A DNA stretch of 15,313 nt from Candidatus Dojkabacteria bacterium UBA5209 (GTDB taxonomy: Bacteria > Patescibacteriota > Dojkabacteria > SC72): positions 1,401 to 16,713 of the forward strand of contig DHVL01000042.1 of NCBI GenBank assembly GCA_002412645.1, read 5' to 3'. Both the position numbers and the translations under genes were made by a program. This document shows positions 1-7,852 of the stretch, piece after piece. The notes below the pieces were generated by a model. It was given only the letters and a program-made list of their open reading frames with translations. It did not search any database and was not told where the DNA came from. Each line of letters begins with the position of its first letter. Within the stretch, counting starts at the first letter, position 1.

Positions 1-294
1 TGGATCTCTCACCAATTTATAGCAATTAGGTGCCCTCAAATCATAGAAGAGATTTGGATCTTCTGGGTTTTGGGCAACTCTTGCTCTCTCACTATTAGCA
101 ATATTTTGAACTATTACCGCAGCTGATCTAGCATGATGTGCTTGTGCATCCTCTATATCTAATCTTACTAACTCCTTCATAGCTATTACAGAGATATTAA
201 TTAGTACTGTAGCAACAATACCAGACACCATTATCGCTATTAATGATTCTACAAATCCTAAGCCTTTATATTTTTTACTAAATATTTTTCTCAT
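1..294 (-). CDS. Type IV prepilin-like minor pilin (PilV/GspI-like), C-terminus beyond window
   Basis: The reading frame is open from an ATG at 294 to the window edge, giving 98 residues with the C-terminus missing. It begins with a basic leader (MRKIFSKKYKG) and a class III prepilin cleavage site, KG|LGFVE, with cleavage expected after Gly11 and the conserved Glu at mature +5 (residue 16). A hydrophobic helix of about 20 residues follows (LIAIMVSGIVATVLINI). The rest that is visible is helical and polar, with one Cys near the edge. Its start overlaps the stop of the upstream minor pilin as ATGA, so the two are probably translationally coupled. By family knowledge such proteins are minor pilins that PilD processes and that sit in a priming or tip complex; the PilV/GspI class is inferred from position and the N-terminal helix only. 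Confidence 0.85.
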   Translation of the reverse strand, partial: MRKIFSKKYKGLGFVESLIAIMVSGIVATVLINISVIAMKELVRLDIEDAQAHHARSAAVIVQNIANSERARVAQNPEDPNLFYDLRAPNCYKLVRDP

Positions 295-1079
295 GGTGAT
301 ACCATTCTACTTCTTAAACTATCTATTTCACTCTTCTCCTTTATTACATCATGTGACACTGTACCCGAAAGAGATGCTACACTTATATGGTCAGCCATAG
401 CGCCCCTGTTTCTAGATATTAAAAGTTCTAATTTCCTCTCAGGAAGATATGTACCATCTGACATATAGCTTATTGGAACACCCTCTTCATCATACAAAAA
501 TACCCTCCCTGTCACTGCTTCAAATACTACATATGATGCAGTAACATGAGCTTCATCTCCTGAAGAAAGTAACCCAATATCAAATCCAGCAGTAAGCTTT
601 CCTTCCTCTAAACCTGGCATATTAGTCATATATGATTGTCCCCTGTCATTACAAAAACCTGAAGGATCAAGAGGAGAAACAGGTAGTACAGCATTTAGTC
701 CTAAACCACCCGCTAAATTAGTCCCTATACTGCTCTCTTTATCATATGCAATGATTTCACTTCTTGTAATAGCGTGACCGTATGTAGAGAAGGGTGAACA
801 CCATTTTACAAATGTATATTTACCTTCAGAAATTTCTGTAAAATCTATCCCTATACCATATATCCACCATTCATTCTCTTTCTTTTCAATTAACATTGCT
901 TTTTGCTGAGTTAATTGTAAATCCTGTTTAATATCCTCTATACCCTGTTTAACAAGTACAGAGTCTCTTAAGCCTCCAAAAGAGAAAGCACCAGCACTTC
1001 CGAGGATGATAACTATCATTAAAACAACGAGGACTTCTCCTAGTGTATAACCAGAATATTGGGCAGATCTGTAATTCAT
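291..1079 (-). CDS. Type IV pilus minor pilin, GspH/FimT-like
   Basis: This is a 262-residue prepilin-like protein. The leader (MNYRSAQYSG) is followed by the cleavage site SG|YTLGE, with Gly10 at -1 and Glu15 at mature +5, then a hydrophobic helix to about residue 35. The body resembles the GspH/FimT family: a WIYGIGIDF segment near residues 72-80, and near the C-terminus a pattern of the type LISRNRG...ISVASLSGTVS, as seen in minor pseudopilins of this class. Length is at the upper end for GspH-like proteins. It lies 66 bp after the second pilin and ends in an ATGA overlap with the next minor pilin. The start has only a purine-rich GAAGAG directly next to the ATG, not a spaced Shine-Dalgarno. 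The likely role is in pilus initiation or the tip. Assignment to the prepilin class is firm; the subclass is moderate. Confidence 0.85.
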   Translation of the reverse strand: MNYRSAQYSGYTLGEVLVVLMIVIILGSAGAFSFGGLRDSVLVKQGIEDIKQDLQLTQQKAMLIEKKENEWWIYGIGIDFTEISEGKYTFVKWCSPFSTYGHAITRSEIIAYDKESSIGTNLAGGLGLNAVLPVSPLDPSGFCNDRGQSYMTNMPGLEEGKLTAGFDIGLLSSGDEAHVTASYVVFEAVTGRVFLYDEEGVPISYMSDGTYLPERKLELLISRNRGAMADHISVASLSGTVSHDVIKEKSEIDSLRSRMVSP

Positions 1080-1094
1080 TCTCTTCGGTTAATA

Positions 1095-1123
1095 TATATA
1101 TTTAACTACCTTTAATTTAACAA
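1095..1123 (-). promoter_or_regulatory. Possible promoter before the GspH-like minor pilin
   Basis: On the minus strand TTGTTA (1123-1118) is followed after 17 bp by TATATA (1100-1095), and the ATG lies 15 bp further on. Each box matches the sigma-70 consensus at 4 of 6 positions. The surroundings are very AT-rich, so a chance match is quite possible. A weak 7-bp inverted repeat (TACCTTT/AAAGGTA) overlaps the region. If real, it would give the minor pilins expression independent of pilD and the second pilin. Confidence 0.25.
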
Positions 1124-1145
1124 AAAAGGTAATACTTAACAATGT

Positions 1146-1706
1146 CTAATTCAAATATGCAAAGCCTCCATCTAATTGCCAATCAGATGCATCAAAACCT
1201 CTAATTATATTAATATTCATTGTGTCCCCTGCTTCAATATTCTTTATCTTCAATGGATTACCCACAGGTTCTGTACCTATACCATCTCCTGTACAGTAAA
1301 ATCCTTTCTCAGCTTCATCATCTATACCCCCAAGGGACACACACACTATTGCAAATTGAGCATTAACAGGATCTACATGGTAGTAGTATGTTGCATCTGT
1401 GCCACCATCAAATACTCCTTCTTCATAGTATGCTTTTATTACATCCCTCGTACCCTTAAAACCAAGTGCTTCTGCAAAAAATTGCTCTTCTATACAACTT
1501 GAACAGCTACCAAGTCTTGGATACTCCTTGTTATCTAGCTTGTATTTAACTAATGCTGTATATAGCTGATCTGCTGCATCTTGATGATGTACTCTGTCTG
1601 CTCTTTGTATTGCAAATCTTCCTGCAGTAATCCCTATTGCCATAAGGATGATGAGTATTCCCATTACTATTAATACTTCTACTAGTGTAAATCCTTTATA
1701 TCTCAT
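1146..1706 (-). CDS. Type IV pilin (second, pilD-linked paralogue)
   Basis: This is a 186-residue prepilin with a 5-residue leader and the cleavage site KG|FTLVE (Gly5 at -1, Glu10 at mature +5), followed by the long hydrophobic helix VLIVMGILIILMAIGITAG. It is a clear paralogue of the pilin at 2540-3088: the first 45 or so mature residues are nearly superimposable, both carry GGTDAT(Y/F)YY in the middle, and both have CVS-GG--(D/E)(D/E) followed by G(F/Y)YCTG near the C-terminal third. The two shared cysteines (122 and 138) probably form a disulfide loop. It also has a private CSSC pair (68, 71) that the paralogue lacks. Its ATG overlaps the pilD stop by 4 bp (ATGA), which suggests translational coupling. 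It could be a minor or alternative pilin subunit; which paralogue forms the fibre cannot be read from sequence alone. Confidence 0.9.
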   Translation of the reverse strand: MRYKGFTLVEVLIVMGILIILMAIGITAGRFAIQRADRVHHQDAADQLYTALVKYKLDNKEYPRLGSCSSCIEEQFFAEALGFKGTRDVIKAYYEEGVFDGGTDATYYYHVDPVNAQFAIVCVSLGGIDDEAEKGFYCTGDGIGTEPVGNPLKIKNIEAGDTMNINIIRGFDASDWQLDGGFAYLN

Positions 1707-2467
1707 ATGAATAGTATGCTTTCTAAAATTATCTCTAATCTCATATTTAATATTACCATTAAACAGAAAGATATATACATAACTGGGAGTAGGGGTATAG
1801 CAGATTTAATAGTGGCTCTTTTCAAAAGTATTAAAGTAAGAGAGTAAAGCAGTGAAATACCCAAGAATATATACAGAAAAGACATGAATTGAGAAATAGT
1901 TAGAAAGAATCCTAATGTAAATATTACTAAAAGGTCTCCCATACCAAAATCTTTTTTAATAACTTTGCTAAGTACATACACAGAGAGAGAAAAGATTGAG
2001 GAAAGGAGTAGGGAGTTATTAATAATGCTTCCATTAACAATAGTAAGGATTACAAAACTAAGAAAACCAAATATTAAGAATGCATGTACAATATCTTGTG
2101 GTATCTCTTTGTATATCCTATCAAAGTATGAGAGAGAGAATAGAAAGAGTACTACTAAATAGAATGTCCATGGTAATGAAAAATAGAATATAAAGGAAAG
2201 AGAAAGAGCTAGTACTAACTCAGATACAGGGTAATACATTGGTACCTTATACCCACACTGTTTACACTTACCTCTAAATATTAAGAAAGAGAGTACTGGT
2301 ATAAGCTCATACCATGTTAATCTTTTACCACATTTCTCACAGTGAGATCCTTTGATATAGATATCTGGATATTTATACCCATTGTCTATTCTATACAGTA
2401 GTGCATTAAAAAAACTAGCTAATGCTAAACCTAGAAAGAATATTACTACTGATATGTATATATGCAT
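1703..2467 (-). CDS. pilD: Prepilin peptidase / N-methyltransferase PilD
   Basis: This is a 254-residue polytopic membrane aspartic protease of the PilD/GspO family. It cleaves prepilin leaders at G|F and methylates the new N-terminus. The N-terminal cytoplasmic domain has the zinc-type tetracysteine motif CEKC (43, 46) and CKQC (68, 71) and the typical YP(V)SEL segment after it. The two catalytic aspartates are visible: Asp116 in FDRIYKEIPQD and Asp178 in the GMGDL motif, between hydrophobic helices that continue to the C-terminus. All substrates it needs (four prepilins) are encoded around it. The ATG at 2467 has no Shine-Dalgarno. It starts only about 25-30 bp beyond the terminator of the upstream pilin, and its stop overlaps the start of the next pilin (ATGA). 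Length and motifs are complete, so the gene should be functional. Confidence 0.96.
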   Translation of the reverse strand: MHIYISVVIFFLGLALASFFNALLYRIDNGYKYPDIYIKGSHCEKCGKRLTWYELIPVLSFLIFRGKCKQCGYKVPMYYPVSELVLALSLSFIFYFSLPWTFYLVVLFLFSLSYFDRIYKEIPQDIVHAFLIFGFLSFVILTIVNGSIINNSLLLSSIFSLSVYVLSKVIKKDFGMGDLLVIFTLGFFLTISQFMSFLYIFLGISLLYSLTLILLKRATIKSAIPLLPVMYISFCLMVILNMRLEIILESILFI

Positions 2468-2490
2468 ATCCCATTATATATACAATATCT

Positions 2491-2521
2491 CAAAAGAAAA
2501 ACCCCCTCATGTGAGGGGGTT
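2491..2521 (-). terminator. Rho-independent terminator after the major pilin
   Basis: The perfect inverted repeat AACCCCCTC / GAGGGGGTT (2500-2521, tetraloop centre) is followed on the minus strand by TTTCTTTT. It lies 18 bp beyond the pilin stop at 2540 and about 25 bp before the pilD start. It is by far the most GC-rich structure in this part of the window. It probably ends or attenuates the pilB-pilT-pilC-pilin transcript, with read-through supplying pilD and the minor pilins. Confidence 0.9.
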
Positions 2522-2539
2522 AATGATAGACAGTTAAAC

Positions 2540-3088
2540 TTATACTGGATTTACCCAAACACTATCACTTCCATTCCAATCTTGGGTAAGATCAAAAGTT
2601 ACTGTTCCTCCTGAAGGTGTCTTTGGAGCACCCGTATCATTAGCTTCTACATCTTTTGTTGTTATTCCTGTTGCTTCATCACTTGCAGCTCCGAATGCAT
2701 TACCTGTACAGTAATATCCTCTTCCTGTTTCATCCTCCAGTCCACCCTTTGAGACACATATCAAAATTGATTGACCTAATGTACTTCTCCAGTAGTAGAA
2801 GGTTGCATCTGTACCACCTGTGAACTCTCCGTCACCCATGTATGGATTTAATGCGCCATCTACAGCCATTGCTGTACCAAAGTTTGTTATCTCAGGAAAC
2901 TCTCTATGATCAGTATAGTAGGCTTGCATAGCAGTATATATCTGATCTGCTGCATTCTGATGTGCTACATCATTTGCCCTATTGATAGCAAATCTACCTG
3001 CAGTAATACCTACAGCCATAAGGATTATAAGAATACCCATGACGATAAGCATTTCTACTAGTGTAAATGCTGAATATCTCTTACTCAT
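2540..3088 (-). CDS. Type IV pilin, probable major subunit
   Basis: This is a 182-residue prepilin. The leader MSKRYSA is followed by FTLVEMLIVMGILIILMAVG, with Glu12 at mature +5. The residue before the cleavage site is Ala7 (codon GCA), not the usual Gly. The mature part has the classical long hydrophobic N-terminal helix and then a helical segment with AADQIYTAMQAYYTDHREFP, typical of short pilins of Gram-positive or CPR type. Two cysteines (111 and 127) frame the conserved CVSKGG...GYYCTG loop. It directly follows pilC and is the last gene before a strong terminator, the usual arrangement for the abundant fibre subunit; the major role is inferred from this. The 58-bp upstream spacer is almost pure A/T with no Shine-Dalgarno. 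A TATAAA in it could be a -10 box, but I see no convincing -35. Confidence 0.92.
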   Translation of the reverse strand: MSKRYSAFTLVEMLIVMGILIILMAVGITAGRFAINRANDVAHQNAADQIYTAMQAYYTDHREFPEITNFGTAMAVDGALNPYMGDGEFTGGTDATFYYWRSTLGQSILICVSKGGLEDETGRGYYCTGNAFGAASDEATGITTKDVEANDTGAPKTPSGGTVTFDLTQDWNGSDSVWVNPV

Positions 3089-3146
3089 ATTAGTAAAAAT
3101 ATAAAAATAATTTATATAAAATAATTAATTTGTTACTACATTTAAA

Positions 3147-4388
3147 TTACACAAGGACAGAAGCAATGTCAACTACCATCGACATAACCTCTGAAAGTTG
3201 GAACATAGGCATATAAACTGCTAAAGCTATAAACGCAATAACTACACCCATTACAATAAGAAAGACAGGTTCTAAAATAGTAGACATACTAGAAGTAGCT
3301 ACATCAACCTCTTCTTTGTAATACTCTGCTACTTTGTTTAAAACAGTATCTAGTTCTCCAGTCTCTTCACCAACAGCAATCATACTACTAACAATAAGAG
3401 GGAAGTACTCACTTCGAGCGATAGGGATAGCGAGAGAGCCTCCCTTTTCTACATCATCTCTAGAAGCCAGTATTACATCTCTAAACATCTGATTACTTAG
3501 AGATTGTGCTGTTAATTCTAATGCTCTAATGATAGAGAGACCACTTCCTAAAAGTAGTGCAAGTAATCTGGTAAATTGTGCTAATTGCATCTTAGTAACA
3601 ATCGTTCCTACTATTGGCATCTTAAGCATTATCTTATCCTTATTTCTTTTACCACCATCAGTATCTAAATATGCTTTACCTCCTATAACTACTACAGCTA
3701 TTGTTAAAAGAATTGCCCACCAATATGCTACAGCAAAATTACTCATATCTATCAAAAATGTAGTGACCCAAGGTAGCTCTGCTCCAAAGTCTGCATATAT
3801 CTCTGCCATGGAGGGAACAAGAACAAACATTAACATAGCTACAACAGCAATAATAACTACGAGTATGATAATTGGGTAGATTAGGGCACCTCTTAGTTTG
3901 TCAGCTAGCTTCTTACTCTCTTCTAATTCAGTAGCAAGTTTTGTAAGAATGGTGTCTAAATTACCACTAGACTCTCCAGCTTCGATTAGATTTAGAGATA
4001 CATCATCGAATACCTCTCCAGCTTGTCTAAATGAATCTGAAAGACTCTCTCCTGATTCAACAGAGGCTTTTACTTGTGCCACTATTTTTCTAAATGCAGG
4101 ATTTTCTACCTGCTGTTCCATAATTTCTAAAGCACGGGTAAGTGGTAAACCAGAACTAACCATTGTGGCCATCTGTCTCATAAAGACAACTTTGTCTTTC
4201 ATTGGTATACCACCAATATTGATCTCTGCTAATTCTTGCCAGTCTAGTGTGAATTCATCTTTGATACTTACTACTATCAATCCTCTATCGTGCAATATCT
4301 CTGCTAAAGCATCTTTATCTTTAGCTTCTATCTTCCCTGTCACTTCCTTTCCTTGGCTATCCCTTGCTGAGTATTTAAACTTTTTCAT
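3147..4388 (-). CDS. pilC: Type IV pilus inner-membrane platform protein PilC
   Basis: This is a 413-residue protein of the PilC/GspF family, of normal length. The N-terminus (KFKYSARDSQGKEVTGKIEA) is the standard opening. Two T2SSF cytoplasmic domains follow, about 66-190 and 268-390, each with the family signature: FMRQMATMVSSGLPL then LIEAGESSGNLDTIL in the first, QFTRLLALLLGSGLSI then IAVGEETGELDTVL in the second. Three membrane segments are visible near 168-192, 215-236 and 371-395. PilC is the membrane platform on which the PilB and PilT hexamers act to insert or withdraw pilin subunits. It starts 5 bp after the pilT stop and is followed after 58 bp by the pilin. No Shine-Dalgarno is seen before the ATG; a GAGGAAG lies about 30 bp upstream, too far to serve. 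Confidence 0.96.
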   Translation of the reverse strand: MKKFKYSARDSQGKEVTGKIEAKDKDALAEILHDRGLIVVSIKDEFTLDWQELAEINIGGIPMKDKVVFMRQMATMVSSGLPLTRALEIMEQQVENPAFRKIVAQVKASVESGESLSDSFRQAGEVFDDVSLNLIEAGESSGNLDTILTKLATELEESKKLADKLRGALIYPIIILVVIIAVVAMLMFVLVPSMAEIYADFGAELPWVTTFLIDMSNFAVAYWWAILLTIAVVVIGGKAYLDTDGGKRNKDKIMLKMPIVGTIVTKMQLAQFTRLLALLLGSGLSIIRALELTAQSLSNQMFRDVILASRDDVEKGGSLAIPIARSEYFPLIVSSMIAVGEETGELDTVLNKVAEYYKEEVDVATSSMSTILEPVFLIVMGVVIAFIALAVYMPMFQLSEVMSMVVDIASVLV

Positions 4389-4393
4389 CTATA

Positions 4394-5974
4394 TTAGCTT
4401 TTTAATAATCTTAAAACTTCCTCAGGATATATAGAATATTCCTGAGCTCTCTGTACAGAGATTACACCCTCACGAACAAGATTAACAAGAGATCTTTCAA
4501 GTGAGACCATACCTACATCTGAACTTGTTCTAATTACATTATCTATTTGATGAGTCTTACCTTCTCTGATTAGGTTTCTAATAGCTGGGTTAGCTATAAG
4601 GATTTCAGACACTGCTCTTCTACCACCTTTCTCCATTGGTACTAATCTTTGAGATACTACAGCTTCCAATATGTTGGATAGCTGAGATCTAATCTGTGGT
4701 TGTTGATTTTCAGGGAATACATCTATGATTCTATCTATTGTCTGTGCCGAGTTATTAGTATGTAGTGTTGCAAATACAAGGTGTCCTGTTTCAGCAAGTG
4801 TAATAGCTGCTGCAATAGTTTCGTAATCTCTCATCTCCCCAACAAGTATTACATCTGGGTCTTGTCTTAGTGCGCTTCTTAAAGCAATATTCCATGAATG
4901 AGTATCATCATTCATTTCTCTTTGGTCAATTAATGCTCTCTTTCCTTCAAAGACATACTCAATTGGGTCCTCAATTGTCACGATATGTGCATATCTAGTT
5001 CTATTAATATCTTCAAGTACTGCAGCAAGAGTAGTACTCTTACCGTGTCCAGTAGGACCCGTAACAAGTATTAATCCTTGTTTTAACTGGCTAAATTGAT
5101 GGTACATCTGTGGTAGTAATAGCTCTTCAATTGTTTTTACGCGAGAAGGAATTAACCTAAATGCGGCAGCTAAATTCTTCATTGAGAAGTAAGCATTTAC
5201 CCTAAATCTTGCAGAATTCTCTCCTTGATGAAAGTATGCCAAGTCTATTTCTCTATTGACTTCCAAAAGCTCTTTCTTTTCATCAGAGAGGATAGGGAGG
5301 ATTAACTCTTCTGCATCCTGTGGTGTTATTATTGTCTCATTGATATTTTTTAATGTTCCATCTACACGCATAATAGGGGGATACCCTACACTAACATGTA
5401 AGTCTGAAGCGTTATTTTGAATAGCGATTCTTAGAAGTTCATCTATACTACTATGCCTCATTCCGTCTATAGAGCCTTCCATCTTTATTCCTTGTTCTGC
5501 CATCTTTGCTAAGGCATCTTTTCTAACCGTATTCATTGCACCACTATCTTGCTGTATTGGTTGAGCTACATTATTATCCTTAGGTGTTCTTTGTAAAGCT
5601 TTTGGTCTTCTTTCTCCAGGCATAATGTCATCTAAGCTTCCTCTTACAACACCTACACTATTTTCAGTTGCAATATTTGTTGGTATGGGTACAGCTTGAT
5701 CTGGCAATTCAAATTGTGGTTCAGGAGGAGTAGGGATATCTTGTATTACAGTTTCTGTTGGTTCTGATGCAGGTGGAGCGGGAACTTCTTCTATTGGAGG
5801 AGTAACCACTGCCTCTTCACCAGATTGTATCTTTTTAAGTTGCTCTGCTAAATCACTTAATACTTGAGTATCATCTGGTAATACTGGAGTAGCAACTTGA
5901 TTACTGCTGTTTTGAGCAATATCAGGATATGCTATTCCATTATTTTGGGCAGTATTGTTATCCATTATTTTCAT
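4394..5974 (-). CDS. pilT: Type IV pilus retraction ATPase PilT with long N-terminal extension
   Basis: This is a 526-residue secretion ATPase. Residues from about 172 to the end are a complete PilT core: ASDLHVSVGYPPIMRVDG at 189-206, Walker A GPTGHGKST (306-314), Asp box TIEDPIEY (333-340), Walker B DPDVILVGEMRD (372-383), His box HLVFATLHTNNSAQTIDRI (398 onward), and the PilT-specific AIRNLIREGKTHQI (464-477). This last motif separates it from PilB and supports a retraction motor. The first 165 or so residues are extra: Asn/Gln-rich at first, then strongly Pro/Glu-rich (about 57-100), then a charged linker, with no membrane segment, so probably disordered. It starts 12 bp after pilB and ends 5 bp before pilC. 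Two in-frame ATGs (MKIM) are possible starts; neither has a Shine-Dalgarno. Confidence 0.95.
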   Translation of the reverse strand: MKIMDNNTAQNNGIAYPDIAQNSSNQVATPVLPDDTQVLSDLAEQLKKIQSGEEAVVTPPIEEVPAPPASEPTETVIQDIPTPPEPQFELPDQAVPIPTNIATENSVGVVRGSLDDIMPGERRPKALQRTPKDNNVAQPIQQDSGAMNTVRKDALAKMAEQGIKMEGSIDGMRHSSIDELLRIAIQNNASDLHVSVGYPPIMRVDGTLKNINETIITPQDAEELILPILSDEKKELLEVNREIDLAYFHQGENSARFRVNAYFSMKNLAAAFRLIPSRVKTIEELLLPQMYHQFSQLKQGLILVTGPTGHGKSTTLAAVLEDINRTRYAHIVTIEDPIEYVFEGKRALIDQREMNDDTHSWNIALRSALRQDPDVILVGEMRDYETIAAAITLAETGHLVFATLHTNNSAQTIDRIIDVFPENQQPQIRSQLSNILEAVVSQRLVPMEKGGRRAVSEILIANPAIRNLIREGKTHQIDNVIRTSSDVGMVSLERSLVNLVREGVISVQRAQEYSIYPEEVLRLLKS

Positions 5975-5986
5975 TAATATCTTAAA

Positions 5987-7792
5987 TTATTCTTTCGAAA
6001 CTCTCAATACCTCTTCAATACTTGTTAAGCCCTCTAGTACTTTTAGATATCCATCCTGAATCATTGTTATCATACCGTTTGCTTTGGCCTCTCTTTCGAT
6101 ATCCTGAGCAGTAATATTTTCCATTACCATTCTACTAATCTTTTCATTTACATCTAATACCTCAAATATACCAATACGGCCGGAATATCCAGAACCCCCA
6201 CATCTATCACATCCTGCCCCCTTGTAAAGATATATAATTGGCTTACCATCTGGCCCTATCTCTGGAGCTTTTAATACACTTGCACCCTCTTCTCCCTTCT
6301 GTTTTTTAGATGCAACCATTTTCTTAAGATATTCTATTAAATCAAAGTTTTTAATATCAGAAAGATTTTGTGTTACATTCTCTACCATTTCTGGAGTAGC
6401 AGGATATGCCTGTATACAGTATTTACATATTCTACGAGGTAAACGCTGCGCAGCTATTACCCTAATTGTAGAAGCTAGAAGATATGACTCTATACCCATA
6501 TCCAAAAGTCTAGGAATAGCGGCAGGCGCACTATTGGTGTGTAGAGTAGAGAGTACTAAGTGACCCGTAAGAGATGCTTGTACAGCAAGATCAGCGGTTT
6601 CTTCATCTCTAATCTCTCCGACCATAACGATATCTGGGTCTTGCCTAAGCACAGATCTAAGTCCTGTTGCAAATGTTAACCCTACATCCGGATTAATCTG
6701 TATCTGAGTAACACCAGGTATACGTATTTCTACTGGATTCTCCAACGAAATTATATTTACCTTAGGATCATTTACCTTAATTAAAGAACACGCTAGCGTT
6801 CTTGTTTTACCACTACCAGTTGGTCCTGTAACTAAGACAATACCGTTTGTAACACTAAGAGCATCTAAGAAAATTTTGTATCCATTACCTCTTAATCCTG
6901 TAGATTCTAATGTAATACCTGTTGTATCGGATTCTAGTAAACGCATAACTACCTTTTCACCAAATATAGTGGGCATTACAGACACACGGATATCAACCTT
7001 GTTACTACTCATTTTTACTTGAAACCTACCATCTTGAGGTACTCTTTTTTCATCTATTTTTAAGTTAGAGAGAATCTTAATACGAGAGACCACTGCAGGT
7101 CCTAATGTTTTTGGCAAAGTAAGACGTTCTGTCATAATACCATGGATTCTAAACCTTACCCTAAGCCTGTTCTCCATTGGTTCTATATGGATATCAGAAC
7201 TCTTAGAGGTAACTGCATACTGCATAATGGAGTTAACTATTCTTGCAACAGGAGCATTTTTCAAATCACTACTGTTAATTAGGTTTGGATCTTCTGCACT
7301 AATATCTTGTACTGGCACGTCCACATCTTCCAATGCTTCGGTAACCTCTGTACTCATTACATCTCCAATTCTTCTATCCAAAACATATGAGATACTCTCT
7401 TCCGTAGTAATATGAACCTGTATTTGAGTATTGGGAGGATATCTCCTCTGTAAAGCCTGAGTAGCCTGAACATCAAAAGGATCAAGCATTGCTAACTTAA
7501 CAAAGTTATTGCCTCTCTCAAATGGAACTGCGTTGTACTTCTTTAAGTTATCAATTGGTACTTCGGCAATTACACTCTCTGATACTGAGAGCTGAGTTAA
7601 ATCAACAAAGGGAATTTTAAAAAGTTCAGACTTTGCCTTGGCGAGAGTAAGATTATCTGCCAATCCCATTTCTCTAATGATGGCTTCTTCACTCTTAGGA
7701 GTTTTTGTCCTCTCTATCTGTACTCTAGTAGCATCAGCATCGCTGATTACTCCATTCTTTTGTAAATACTGTAGTAATGTTTCTCTAGACAC
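5987..7792 (-). CDS. pilB: Type IV pilus assembly ATPase PilB
   Basis: This is a 601-residue extension motor of the GspE/PilB family. It has an N-terminal MshEN-like domain (about 1-140), SSDIHIEP at 198-205, Walker A GPTGSGKT (323-330), an Asp box reading ENPVE (351-355) where EDPVE is usual, Walker B DPDIVMVGEIRD (385-396), His box HLVLSTLHTN (411-420), and a C-terminal zinc tetracysteine motif CKYC (456, 459) and CDRC (528, 531) followed by GYSGRIGIFEVL. That cysteine motif is found in PilB/GspE and absent from PilT. It hydrolyses ATP in a cytoplasmic hexamer to drive pilin addition through PilC. The start is a GTG at 7792; the next in-frame codon upstream that matters is a stop, so no longer start exists. 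It heads the pilB-pilT-pilC-pilin transcript. Confidence 0.96.
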   Translation of the reverse strand: MSRETLLQYLQKNGVISDADATRVQIERTKTPKSEEAIIREMGLADNLTLAKAKSELFKIPFVDLTQLSVSESVIAEVPIDNLKKYNAVPFERGNNFVKLAMLDPFDVQATQALQRRYPPNTQIQVHITTEESISYVLDRRIGDVMSTEVTEALEDVDVPVQDISAEDPNLINSSDLKNAPVARIVNSIMQYAVTSKSSDIHIEPMENRLRVRFRIHGIMTERLTLPKTLGPAVVSRIKILSNLKIDEKRVPQDGRFQVKMSSNKVDIRVSVMPTIFGEKVVMRLLESDTTGITLESTGLRGNGYKIFLDALSVTNGIVLVTGPTGSGKTRTLACSLIKVNDPKVNIISLENPVEIRIPGVTQIQINPDVGLTFATGLRSVLRQDPDIVMVGEIRDEETADLAVQASLTGHLVLSTLHTNSAPAAIPRLLDMGIESYLLASTIRVIAAQRLPRRICKYCIQAYPATPEMVENVTQNLSDIKNFDLIEYLKKMVASKKQKGEEGASVLKAPEIGPDGKPIIYLYKGAGCDRCGGSGYSGRIGIFEVLDVNEKISRMVMENITAQDIEREAKANGMITMIQDGYLKVLEGLTSIEEVLRVSKE

Positions 7793-7823
7793 TTGGGCAG
7801 TTAAAGAATTTACGTTTCAATAT

Positions 7824-7852
7824 AGTGTATAGAAATGGAAGAGAAAAGACAA
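7824..7852 (-). promoter_or_regulatory. Possible promoter of the pilus operon
   Basis: On the minus strand TTGTCT (7852-7847) and TACACT (7829-7824) are separated by 17 bp, about 30 bp before the pilB GTG. Each matches the sigma-70 consensus at 4 of 6 positions. TATATT (7824-7819) is an alternative -10 box. The -35 box overlaps the end of the femAB-like terminator hairpin. The placement is sensible for pilB but the boxes are weak. Confidence 0.3.

Noticed and set aside
291..294. TGA stops here and at the end of pilD as possible recoded (Gly) codons
   Set aside because: Each TGA overlaps the ATG of the next pilin gene and lies where the protein should end, so the standard code fits.
1176..1502. 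Open frame of 108 codons on the plus strand opposite the second pilin
   Set aside because: The sense strand encodes a clear pilin with paralogue support. The antisense product is Cys/Ile/Tyr-rich without recognisable features.
3529..4434. Long open frames on the plus strand opposite pilC and the end of pilT
   Set aside because: They lie wholly antisense to strongly supported genes, have Ser/Ile-rich composition typical of antisense translation, and show no domain.
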